Origin: Streptomyces marispadix
GTDB lineage: Bacteria; Actinomycetota; Actinomycetes; Streptomycetales; Streptomycetaceae
Assembly (NCBI RefSeq): GCF_022524345.1
Contig: NZ_JAKWJU010000002.1
Coordinates: 6,252,001-6,316,000 of the forward strand
Length of the DNA: 64,000 nt
Reading direction: 5' to 3'
The notes under the pieces are model-generated. The model made no database searches and had not been told where the DNA came from. It worked only from the letters and a program-made list of their open reading frames with translations. Of the stretch, positions 21,102 to 28,927 are shown one piece after another; position 1 is the stretch's first letter, and the number at the start of each line of letters is the position of its first letter. The translations under genes were made by a program, and so were the position numbers.

Positions 21102-23360
21102 ATGGCAGGACGTCATGGCCGTCAACCGGCGGCGATTCGCCGCGTTTTGTCCAGATACGCCACCAAGCGCAGCGGCTTTGTCATCGCGGGTGCCTTCGTT
21201 GCGAGTCTCGCGGCCGCCGGGACGGCGGCCGCGGACGACTCCGGACCCGGGGCCAACTCGAGCGCGAGTTCTCCGGACTCGAGTACGAGTGCTCAGGGGA
21301 GCGTCCGATCGAGCACCAAGGCGACCCCCGGGAACCCAGGCGGCGCGAGCGCACAGCAGACGCGCACGGGCGGGGTGACCGCACATGACGCACCGAGGTC
21401 GAGCAACACCCAGATATCCGTCCGGGACAACGGGGACGGGACGAGGACGCTGACCAGCCAGCACAGTACCCACCGCTTCTCCTCGCCGGATCGGAAACCC
21501 GCGGGGGGACCGGAATCACCGGTCGGCGATGGTCCGGCATCGTCGCTCGGCGACGCGCTCTCCGGAGCGGCTGCGTCGTTGTCGGACGCTCCGGCTCCGG
21601 CTCCGGCTCCGGCGAATGACCGTCCGGCTCCGCCGCCTGCACCGGCTCCGGCACCGGCTGATGCTCCGCCACCGGCACCGGCTGATGCTCCGGCTCCGCC
21701 GCCCGCACCGGAACCGGCCGCTGATGCTCCGGCTCCGCCGCCTGCACCGGCTCCGGCACCGGCTGATGCTCCGCCACCGGCACCGGCTGATGCTCCGGCT
21801 CCGCCGCCCGCACCGGAACCGGCCGCTGATGCTCCGGCTCCGCCGCCTGCACCGGCTCCGGCACCGGCTGATGCTCCGCCACCGGCACCGGCTGACGCTC
21901 CGGCTCCGCCGCCCGCACCCGCCCCCGCACCGGCCGCCGATGCTCCGGCTCCGCCGCCCGCTGGCGCTCCGGCTCCGGTTGCCGAGCCCGAGCGTCACGC
22001 AGCCGACGGCCTCCCGGCGGCCGAGGCTCCGGCTCCGGCGCCTCCGGCTTCGGGGCCTGACGGCCCGGCTCCGGCACCGGCTGATGCTCCGCCACCGGCA
22101 CCGGCTGATGCTCCGGCTCCGCCGCCCGCTCCGGCACCGGCACCGGCCGCCGATGCTCCGGCACCGCCGCCCGCACCCGCACCGGGGCCTGCTGGTCCCC
22201 CGCCGGGTGGTGGGGTTCCGGCTGCGGCACCCGCGGGTCCGCCGCCCGCACGTGCCAGTGACACTCCGGCCCCGGCTGCTCCGGCCCCGGCTGCTCCGAC
22301 GCCTGCTGGTCCTCCGCCTCCCCCCGCTCCGGCGCCCGTCGCGGAGCCTGAGCGTCACGCGGCGGACGGTCTTCCGGCCGCCCCGGCACCGGCTCCCGTT
22401 CCAGCGCCTGCGGGCCCGGGGCCGGGGGCTGTGGCTCCCCCGCCGGGGGCTGTCGCGCCGACCGACCTCGGTGGTCTGCTCGGGGCCCCGCCTGCTCCCG
22501 CTCCGGCGCCCGTCGCGGAGCCCGAGCGTCACGCGGCGGACGGTCTTCCGGCCGCCCCGGCACCGGCTCCCGTTCCAGCGCCTGCGGGCCCGGGGGCTGT
22601 GGCTCCCCCGCCGGGGACTGTCGCGCCGACCGACCTCGGTGGTCTGCTCGGGGCCCCGCCTGCTCCGGCTCCGGCGCCCGTCGCGGAGCCCGAGCGTCAC
22701 GCGGCGGACGGCCTTCCGGCCGCCCCGGCACCGGCGGAGCCGGGCCCGCTGCCTACGGCTCCGGGAAACATCCCCGATCAGGATTATCAGCGGGGGCCGG
22801 ACGTCCTCGCGCCGACGTCCGAGGTGCCCGGGGTGGACGCCTACAAGCTTCCGCCGAATCCCGAGGGGAGCGCCACTTCCCCGTATTCGGCCAGTGTGTA
22901 CCTGCCTGGCCATGTCGTCCCGCCCAGTGCGGGCCCCCTGCCCGAAGCCAGTTCGGACAACGGGCTGTTGAGCGCGTGGCACCCCAATATCAAGGGCCAG
23001 ACGATGAGCATCCCCGTGAAGGAAGCGCCCACGTACGAGCCGACATACCGCGGGGGCAGCATCAAAACGCCGGGCAAACTCGGTTCCATCGACGTCTCCG
23101 TGGACCAGAGTTACCAGATTCGAGCGGTCGGGATGGAACCGGTGGAATCACAGCAGATGGTCACGCCGGACGGTCGCCCCGTCACGCGGGTCAACTACGA
23201 GTATCAGTACGAGGTTCGAAAGCGGACCGTAGGAACTGTGCAGGGCATCCACGGCTGGGGCGAGTCGGACTGGAAGCGCGTCTCGGCGGACGAGGTCGCC
23301 AACCTTGTCAGGAACGACAGAGTGGCGGCAGCGAATCTGCCCGGCAGGGAAGGGACATGA
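21102..23360 (+). CDS. Secreted Pro/Ala-rich repeat protein, unknown function
   Basis: 752 aa. Signal peptide in residues 1-45 (basic start, core GFVIAGAFVASLAAAGTAAA, cut before DDSG). A Ser/Thr-rich region follows, then about 370 residues of Pro/Ala/Asp repeats: a 35-residue unit (built from PAPPPAPAPAPADA and PPPAPADA) and a longer unit of about 56-58 residues carrying AEPERHAADGLPAA and VAPTDLGGLLGAPP. The last 170 residues are non-repetitive and folded-looking (YEPTYRGGSIKTPGKLG, SWAP-free, RVNYEYQYEVRKRTVG). No LPXTG or membrane anchor is visible. Likely a wall-spanning or matrix protein with a C-terminal domain, by analogy with other PA-rich actinobacterial proteins. ATG 21102 has GAGGAAAGGAAG upstream. 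I do not recognise the C-terminal domain. Confidence 0.8.
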   Translation: MAGRHGRQPAAIRRVLSRYATKRSGFVIAGAFVASLAAAGTAAADDSGPGANSSASSPDSSTSAQGSVRSSTKATPGNPGGASAQQTRTGGVTAHDAPRSSNTQISVRDNGDGTRTLTSQHSTHRFSSPDRKPAGGPESPVGDGPASSLGDALSGAAASLSDAPAPAPAPANDRPAPPPAPAPAPADAPPPAPADAPAPPPAPEPAADAPAPPPAPAPAPADAPPPAPADAPAPPPAPEPAADAPAPPPAPAPAPADAPPPAPADAPAPPPAPAPAPAADAPAPPPAGAPAPVAEPERHAADGLPAAEAPAPAPPASGPDGPAPAPADAPPPAPADAPAPPPAPAPAPAADAPAPPPAPAPGPAGPPPGGGVPAAAPAGPPPARASDTPAPAAPAPAAPTPAGPPPPPAPAPVAEPERHAADGLPAAPAPAPVPAPAGPGPGAVAPPPGAVAPTDLGGLLGAPPAPAPAPVAEPERHAADGLPAAPAPAPVPAPAGPGAVAPPPGTVAPTDLGGLLGAPPAPAPAPVAEPERHAADGLPAAPAPAEPGPLPTAPGNIPDQDYQRGPDVLAPTSEVPGVDAYKLPPNPEGSATSPYSASVYLPGHVVPPSAGPLPEASSDNGLLSAWHPNIKGQTMSIPVKEAPTYEPTYRGGSIKTPGKLGSIDVSVDQSYQIRAVGMEPVESQQMVTPDGRPVTRVNYEYQYEVRKRTVGTVQGIHGWGESDWKRVSADEVANLVRNDRVAAANLPGREGT
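21616..22735 (+). repeat. Coding tandem repeats (105-bp and about 170-bp units)
   Basis: The Pro/Ala region is built of near-identical DNA blocks: a 105-bp unit (for example 21721 recurs at 21826) and a 168-174-bp unit beginning at the AEPERHAADGLPAA codons near 22335, 22510 and 22680. Units stay in frame, consistent with expansion by recombination or slippage. Confidence 0.85.
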
Positions 23361-23712
23361 CCGCCCGCCTTACGGCCCGAGCTGTCCGGTAGGCGCTCAC
23401 TGAAGGGGGAGAAGTGCTTCTGGCCCGAGCGGTCAGAAGCACTTCTCGCCTCGTCACGGGCGCACGTGCTCGGCTCAGGGCTTGCGGGAACGCGCTGTCG
23501 ACCGCAGTGATGCCGAACGTGGCGCGGTGAACTCCCCGTTGCTGTACGGCTTGTGGGGCTCCGCGCACCAGGGCGCGGCGTGCGACTGCTGGGCCGCACT
23601 ACCGGCGGCTCTTCGCCGGCGCCCGGAGACCGGAAGGCAGGGACGCGACCGGTGAGCGTGGGTGCAACCGCTGTGGGTGAGGAGGTCGCGCCCGCTGCCG
23701 GCCGGTCCCGGC
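23361..23712. other. Intergenic region with terminator
   Basis: 352 bp between the secreted repeat protein (+) and the IclR gene (-), which are convergent. Apart from the strong terminator at 23409-23447 I see no gene or RNA feature. Confidence 0.5.
23409..23447. terminator. Strong intrinsic terminator
   Basis: Perfect 14-bp stem GAGAAGTGCTTCTG (23409-23422) with CAGAAGCACTTCTC (23434-23447), 11-nt loop, 48 bp after the repeat-protein stop codon. Confidence 0.85.
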
Positions 23713-24522
23713 TCAGCGTCCGAACAGCGGCTCCAGCCGGGCGGCCGTCTCCCTGAGCGCCTCGCGCAGCGCCAGCACCTCCTCGCGCGACACCACGAAG
23801 GTGACGGTCGAGATGCTTACCGCGGCGGCCACTTGGTGCCCCGCTGTGCGTACGGGCACGGCGAGGCAGCGGACGTTGGCCTCGTTCTCCTCCTCGTCCA
23901 GCGCGTAGCCCTGTTCCCTTACCCGCGCCAGCTCCTCGTCCAGTGCGGCACGTGTGGTGATCGTCGCGCGGGTGCGGGACTCCAGGCCGACGCGTTCCAC
24001 GAGGCCGTCGAGTGCGCCGGCGGAGAAGCCGGAGAGGACGCACTTGCCGATGGCCGTCGAGTGCAGGGGCTGATGCATGCCCACCCTTGAGGCCATGGCG
24101 AAGGGCTGGTCGCCCTCGACCTTGTGCGTGTAGACGATGCGGTCGCCGCTGCGCACCCCGACGTGGACGGTCTGGCGCACCTCCTTTTGAAGTTCGGTGA
24201 GTATGCGCTCGATTCCTCCGCCGCTGCCGGAACCGGTGACCGCGGCGCCCAGGGCGCGCATCGCGGGCCCGATTCCATAGCTGCCGCCTTCGTGTGCGAC
24301 CGCCCAGCCCTCCTCGGTCAGTACGCGCAGCAGCCGGTGAGCGGTCGGCTTCGACAGCTCGGCCGAGGCCGCGAGCCCGGCGAGCGGGGCGGGCGTCTGC
24401 GACGAGCACAGCGCGTCGATCAGCCGGAGCAGCCGCCGCGGACCTGCGCCGTCGCCCTTCGGGGCGTCACCGCCGGGGGACGGATCGCGGGAGGTCGGGT
24501 CGGCCGAAGTCATTGACACCAC
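23713..24522 (-). CDS. IclR-family transcriptional regulator
   Basis: 269-aa regulator. The N-terminal winged helix is at about residues 28-80 (RLLRLIDALCSS, then SKPTAHRLLRVLTEEGWA) and the C-terminal effector domain contains HSTAIGKCVLSGF and EANVRCLAVPVRTAG, both hallmarks of IclR. The GTG at 24522 is chosen because GGAGAG lies six bases upstream; an ATG three codons later would be too far. It is divergent from the MFS permease that opens a sugar/polyol catabolic operon, so it is probably the local regulator, responding to an organic-acid or sugar-acid effector. Confidence 0.92.
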   Translation of the reverse strand: MVSMTSADPTSRDPSPGGDAPKGDGAGPRRLLRLIDALCSSQTPAPLAGLAASAELSKPTAHRLLRVLTEEGWAVAHEGGSYGIGPAMRALGAAVTGSGSGGGIERILTELQKEVRQTVHVGVRSGDRIVYTHKVEGDQPFAMASRVGMHQPLHSTAIGKCVLSGFSAGALDGLVERVGLESRTRATITTRAALDEELARVREQGYALDEEENEANVRCLAVPVRTAGHQVAAAVSISTVTFVVSREEVLALREALRETAARLEPLFGR

Positions 24523-24554
24523 CAGGCACTCTCCATAGGTTGCCGCCTGATTCT

Positions 24555-24585
24555 AGTTCCCGGAACTGCGTTCCGCGAGACGGAA
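24555..24585. promoter_or_regulatory. Candidate IclR operator
   Basis: In the 108-bp divergent gap lie AGTTCC-c-GGAACT (24555-24567) and TTCCG-cgaga-CGGAA (24571-24585), two adjacent inverted repeats with TTCC/GGAA half-sites, a pattern common at IclR-type operators. They would overlap the promoters of both the regulator and the permease operon. Confidence 0.45.
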
Positions 24586-24630
24586 AGCCAAGGTTTTCCG
24601 CGGTGGGGCGGACGACGTGAGGAGGCCGAA

Positions 24631-26127
24631 ATGACTGCCCAGGCAGACGTGCGAAACCTCTCGGACGTCGCCGCCAGACACGTACTGGCCAGGCACGGAA
24701 CGGACACCGGCCGCCGTACGGGATGGCTGATGATCTCCACGATCCTCATCGAGGCGTGGGACCTGTATGCCATCTCCTTCCTCCTGCTCTTCGTCAAGGA
24801 GGACCTGCACCCCAGCGCGAGCATGCTCGGGCTGGCCTCGGCCGCCGTACAGCTCGGGGCGCTCATAGGCGCGGTCTGCGGAGGCTGGTTCGCCGACAGG
24901 TTCGGGCGGCGGAAGGTCTTCATCACCACGATGGTGCTGTTCGTGATCCTCGCGCTGGCCCAGGCGTTCGCCACCAGCATGTGGGAGCTGGTGATCATCC
25001 GCTTCCTGCTGGGACTGCCGCTGGGGAGCGACATCTCCACCGGCTACACGTACATCATGGAGACGATGCCCAAGGGCAAGCGGGAAGTGATGGGCAACCG
25101 CTGGCAGGGCATGTTCGGCCTCGGCGAGATCGCCGCGATCGCCGTCATCACCGTGATGTACCTCAGCGGCATGGACCACAGCCTGCTGTGGCGCGTCGGT
25201 CTCGCTCTGGGCGCCGTGCCCGCACTCGTCCTGCTCATCGGCCGCCTGGACGTGCCGGACACCGCGCTGTGGCTCATCCAGCGCGGAAAGTTCAAGCAGG
25301 CCAAGGCAGTCGCGAAGAAGATGTTCGACGACGACCTGCCGATGCTGCCCGACGAGGACTTCACGATGGAGCGCCCGCGCACCCGTGACTTCCTCGCCGG
25401 CATCCGCGGGGACCCGGTGCGCAGGCGCGCCAGTGTCTTCGCGTGGATATCGAACGCCATGCAGGGCGCGGAGTTCGCCGCCTTCGCGTTCTATCTGCCG
25501 GTGATCCTGGTGCTCACCGGCGTCTCGGGGATCGGCGCGACGAACTTCATCACCGGGGGGATCTACGTCATCGCCACCGTGAGCGGATTCGTGGCGCCCG
25601 TCGTCACCCCGAAGCTGGGCCATCGCGGCGTCGCACGCTGGGGATTCGGCATGTCCTTCCTCTCCCTGCTGCTGGCCGCGCTCTTCCTCCACCTCGACTG
25701 GAAGCCGCTGGTGCCCCTCGCCGCTGCGGGCCTGATGTGGGGCCACTACTGGGCGGCGTCCAACGGCATGACCATCGCGTCGATGGTCGCGCCCAGCCGC
25801 TACAAGGCGACCGCCTCCGGCTTCGGATACATCTTCGTGAAGCTCGCCGCGTTCGTGACGATCTTCTTCTTCCCGGTCCTCTTCGAGGAGTTGGGGGTCC
25901 CGCTGGCCACCGTCATCGTCTCGGTGCTGTCGCTGACCGGCTATCTCGCCGCGACGTATGTGCTGCCCGAGGTGTACGGCTACGTGGAGCAGGAGGACGA
26001 AGCCGCGGGCGACCCGGCGGGCGGCTCCACGGGGGCCGACGCGGGCGGTGGCATGGGCGCCGGCACCGTGGACGCGGCCGCGGGCAGGGCGGGCGCCGCC
26101 AAGTCCCGTGCCGAGGAGGGCCCTTGA
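24631..26127 (+). CDS. MFS transporter (sugar/organic-acid permease)
   Basis: 498-aa membrane permease with 12 predicted segments. The loop 2-3 signature is present as GWFADRFGRRK, and its partner in the second half is degenerate. A central cytoplasmic loop (GKFKQAKAVAKKMFDDD) resembles that of the sugar porter/metabolite:H+ symporter groups. After the last segment there is a low-complexity Gly/Ala tail of about 50 residues. The start ATG has GTGAGGAGG nearby. First gene of an operon: its stop overlaps the TTG start of the mannitol-dehydrogenase-like gene (TTGA). The substrate is probably a polyol or sugar acid, inferred from the downstream enzymes. Confidence 0.88.
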   Translation: MTAQADVRNLSDVAARHVLARHGTDTGRRTGWLMISTILIEAWDLYAISFLLLFVKEDLHPSASMLGLASAAVQLGALIGAVCGGWFADRFGRRKVFITTMVLFVILALAQAFATSMWELVIIRFLLGLPLGSDISTGYTYIMETMPKGKREVMGNRWQGMFGLGEIAAIAVITVMYLSGMDHSLLWRVGLALGAVPALVLLIGRLDVPDTALWLIQRGKFKQAKAVAKKMFDDDLPMLPDEDFTMERPRTRDFLAGIRGDPVRRRASVFAWISNAMQGAEFAAFAFYLPVILVLTGVSGIGATNFITGGIYVIATVSGFVAPVVTPKLGHRGVARWGFGMSFLSLLLAALFLHLDWKPLVPLAAAGLMWGHYWAASNGMTIASMVAPSRYKATASGFGYIFVKLAAFVTIFFFPVLFEELGVPLATVIVSVLSLTGYLAATYVLPEVYGYVEQEDEAAGDPAGGSTGADAGGGMGAGTVDAAAGRAGAAKSRAEEGP

Positions 26128-27587
26128 GCGCGCACGGCGAAGTGCGCCGCATTCTGCACCTGGGCCTGGGCAATTTCCACCGAGCCCATCAGGCCGCGTA
26201 CACCCAGGACGCGGGAGCCCACGGCGGCCCCTGGGAGATCACGGGGGTCGCCTCCCACTCCCGGGGCGTCGTGGAGGCCCTGCACCGCCAGGGGATGCGC
26301 TACCACGTCCTCACCCTCGCGCCCGGCAGCACGGAAGTACGCCAAGTCGCAAGCATCACGGACGCGTTCGTGGCCGCCGACGAACCGCTGCGCGCGGTAG
26401 AGGAGATCGCCGACCCCCGGACTCGTGTCGTCTCGCTGACGGTCACCGAGAAGGGGTACGGCATCAGCCCCCTGACCCGGCGTCTCGATCTCGACGCACC
26501 GGACGTACGGGCCGACCTGGAAGGGGGAGCGCCGCCGCGCAGCACCGTCGGGCGCCTCGCCGCCGGGCTGCTGCGCCGCGCACAGCGGCAGGCCGCCCCG
26601 GTCACGGTGCTGAGCTGCGACAACATCACCGCCAACGGAGCCACGCTCGCCGGGCTGCTGCGCGACTTCGCCGAGGCGATGCCGGGGCCCGGCGGGGCCG
26701 AACTGCTGGCCTTCCTCGACGGGTCGGTGGCCTGCCCGGACACCATGGTCGACCGCATCGTCCCGGCCACCACGGACGCCCATCGGCGGATGGCGGCCGA
26801 AGCCGGGCGACGGGACCAAGTGCCAGTGCCCGCCGAGCCGTTCTCGATGTGGGTGATGAGCGACCGCTTCCCGGGGGGACGCCCGGCATGGGAGAAGGCC
26901 GGTGCCGTGATGACGGACCGCGTGCACGACTACGAGACCGTCAAGGTCCGTCTGCTCAACGGCAGTCACTCGCTGCTGGCCTATCTGGGGCTGCTCACCG
27001 GGCGGGCCCTGATCGCCGAGGCCGCCGCCGACCCCGTCGTCGCGCGGGCGGTGCGTCGTCTCGGCGACGAGTACGAGCCCACGCTCACCCTCCCCGAGGG
27101 CTTCGAACTCCCCGCCTACCGCGCGGAGTTGGACATGCGTTTCGCCAACCGGCGACTGGCGCACCGCACCGTGCAGGTCGGTGCCGACGGCTCGCTCAAG
27201 CTCGCCCAGCGTGTGCCCGAACCCGCGCTGTGGCACCTGGAGCGCGGCCGGGTCCCGGCGGCGCTGGCGCTGACCGTAGCGGCATGGCTGTGCTGCACCG
27301 CGTACCCGGAGCGCCTGGAGGCGGACCGTACCGGAGTACCCGCCGAACCCGCCGGGGAGCGGATACGCGAACTGGCCGCCCGGGCCGGCACCTCGGGCGG
27401 TCCGGCGCGACGGGCACGGCGTCTCGCACACGCCGTGCTGGCCGACGAGGCGGTGCTGGGCCAACGACTCGGCCGCCACGGGGAGTTCACGGACGCCGTC
27501 GCCGCGCTGCTGGAGACGCTGGAGGCCGGGGGAGTCACGGAGGCGGTCCGCGCGGCCTGCGATACGCCGGACTGGCAGGGCAATTGA
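26124..27587 (+). CDS. Mannitol dehydrogenase family protein
   Basis: 487-aa NAD(P)-dependent polyol or hexuronate oxidoreductase of the long-chain mannitol dehydrogenase family (mannitol 2-dehydrogenase, fructuronate/tagaturonate reductase group). N-terminal Rossmann start ILHLGLGNFHRAHQAAY, the middle SCDNITANGATLAG, TMVDRIVPATT, and the catalytic Lys region ETVKVRLLNGSHSLLAYLG are diagnostic. Start is a TTG at 26124 overlapping the permease stop, preceded by GAGGAGGG; there is no better start nearby. Cotranscribed with the MFS gene. Its 3' end is part of a 19-bp tandem repeat. Which polyol or keto-acid it uses is not readable. Confidence 0.92.
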   Translation: MSAHGEVRRILHLGLGNFHRAHQAAYTQDAGAHGGPWEITGVASHSRGVVEALHRQGMRYHVLTLAPGSTEVRQVASITDAFVAADEPLRAVEEIADPRTRVVSLTVTEKGYGISPLTRRLDLDAPDVRADLEGGAPPRSTVGRLAAGLLRRAQRQAAPVTVLSCDNITANGATLAGLLRDFAEAMPGPGGAELLAFLDGSVACPDTMVDRIVPATTDAHRRMAAEAGRRDQVPVPAEPFSMWVMSDRFPGGRPAWEKAGAVMTDRVHDYETVKVRLLNGSHSLLAYLGLLTGRALIAEAAADPVVARAVRRLGDEYEPTLTLPEGFELPAYRAELDMRFANRRLAHRTVQVGADGSLKLAQRVPEPALWHLERGRVPAALALTVAAWLCCTAYPERLEADRTGVPAEPAGERIRELAARAGTSGGPARRARRLAHAVLADEAVLGQRLGRHGEFTDAVAALLETLEAGGVTEAVRAACDTPDWQGN

Positions 27588-27648
27588 GCGGTGACAGGGC
27601 AGTGGAGCGGTGCCAGGGCAGTTGAGCGGTGACAGCAGTGGAGCGGGA
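27576..27648 (+). repeat. 19-bp tandem repeat across a stop codon
   Basis: Three units of 19 bp (27576-27594, 27595-27613, 27614-27632; consensus CAGGGCAGTTGAGCGGTGA) plus a partial fourth. The first unit contains the last codons and TGA of the mannitol-dehydrogenase-family gene, so the intergenic copies look like duplications of that gene's 3' end. Further degenerate GAGCGG motifs continue to about 27690. Confidence 0.75.
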
Positions 27649-27745
27649 GCTGACGGAGCGGTGGAGCAGAAGATGACAGAGCGATAGAGCAGCAGTCGCC
27701 GGGAAGCAGGGGCGAGGCCGCAGAGCGGCGGAGAGGAGGTGCGTG

Positions 27746-28927
27746 GTGCGGGCCGTTGTCGTGCACGGTGCGGGCGATCTGCGCGTCGAGGAACGCGCCG
27801 CTCCACGCCCGCGGCCCGGCGAGGTACTCGTCGCGATGACCCACGGCGGCGTCTGCGGCTCGGATCTGCACTACTACCGCGAGGGCGCCGTCGGTTCGTT
27901 CGCCGTACGCGAGCCGCTGACCCTCGGTCACGAGGTCGTGGGGAGAGTCGCCGAGGACCCCACGGGGACGCTGCCGCCCGGCACGCCCGTAGCCGTGCAT
28001 CCGGGCACCTCGTGCGGCTCATGCCGGGAGTGCCGGAAGGGGCATCCCCAAGTCTGCCGGGACGCACGCTACTTGGGGTCGGCGGCCACGTTCCCGCACA
28101 CCCAGGGCGGGTTCACCGGCCGACTCGCCGTGCCTGCCGGTCGTCTGCGCACCCTGCCCCCTCGGCTGCCGCTCTCCCGGGCCGTGCTGGCCGAGCCTCT
28201 CGCCGTCGCCCTGCACGCCCTGCGCCGTGCGGGCGGCGTGACCGGTGCGCGTGTGCTCGTCAACGGTGCCGGGCCGATCGGTGCGCTGACCGCCGGAGCC
28301 GCCAGGGCGGGCGGCGCCGAGGAGGTGTGGGCGGGCGACGTACTGGAGCCGCAGTTGCACATCGCCGAACTCGCCGGTGCGCACACGACCGTGCGGATCG
28401 GCAGGGACACGCTGCCGCCCGAGCACTTCGACGTGGTGATCGAGGCGTCGGGTGCGCCCGCCGCACCGGCGACGGTGATGGACGCGGTGGCCCGGCGCGG
28501 AGTGATCGTCCAGCTCGGCTCGCCGCCCGCGGAACCGGTACGCATACCCTTCGCGCCGCTCGTGGCGAAGGAGATCGCGGTGCGCGGCACGTTCCGCTTC
28601 GAGGGCGAACTCGGCGCCGCCGTCGCCATGTTGGCCTCGTCCGACCATCTGGAGTCGGTCGTCACCCGTACCTTCCCGCTGGAGGAGGCGGTGGAGGCGA
28701 TGCGGACCGCTGCCGACCCCGCCGTACCCGGGAAGGTCGTCCTCCTCCTCGATGAGGAGACCGGCACGGACTCCGGTCCAGGCGACACCGCCGTTGCGTC
28801 TGCGTCCGCGACGAGCGATTCCCCCTCGACGGCACGGCCCAGCACGGCAACCACTCGCCCGCGCACGGAAGTTACGACCGCGAGCCCCGGCAGCACGACC
28901 GGCATCACACGGAGAGCAGCACCATGA
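27746..28927 (+). CDS. Zinc-dependent alcohol dehydrogenase (L-idonate/sorbitol dehydrogenase type)
   Basis: 393-aa medium-chain dehydrogenase. The catalytic zinc site is visible as GGVCGSDLHYY and GHEVVGRV; the structural zinc cysteines are in GTSCGSCRECRKGHPQVC; the coenzyme loop is VNGAGPIGAL. HYYREGAVG resembles L-idonate 5-dehydrogenases, so oxidation of a polyol or aldonate is likely. GTG 27746 has AGGAGG six bases upstream; GTG 27743 is an alternative. A Ser/Thr/Pro-rich tail of about 50 residues after the normal end (from GTDSGPGDT) is unusual and may be stop-codon loss. The stop overlaps the next start by 4 bp (ATGA at 28924). Likely member of the IclR-controlled catabolic operon. 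Confidence 0.9.
   Translation: MRAVVVHGAGDLRVEERAAPRPRPGEVLVAMTHGGVCGSDLHYYREGAVGSFAVREPLTLGHEVVGRVAEDPTGTLPPGTPVAVHPGTSCGSCRECRKGHPQVCRDARYLGSAATFPHTQGGFTGRLAVPAGRLRTLPPRLPLSRAVLAEPLAVALHALRRAGGVTGARVLVNGAGPIGALTAGAARAGGAEEVWAGDVLEPQLHIAELAGAHTTVRIGRDTLPPEHFDVVIEASGAPAAPATVMDAVARRGVIVQLGSPPAEPVRIPFAPLVAKEIAVRGTFRFEGELGAAVAMLASSDHLESVVTRTFPLEEAVEAMRTAADPAVPGKVVLLLDEETGTDSGPGDTAVASASATSDSPSTARPSTATTRPRTEVTTASPGSTTGITRRAAP

Noticed and set aside
21181..22731. Long minus-strand Arg/Pro/Glu-rich frame
   Set aside because: Antisense to the Pro/Ala repeat region; its apparent repeats mirror the coding repeats.
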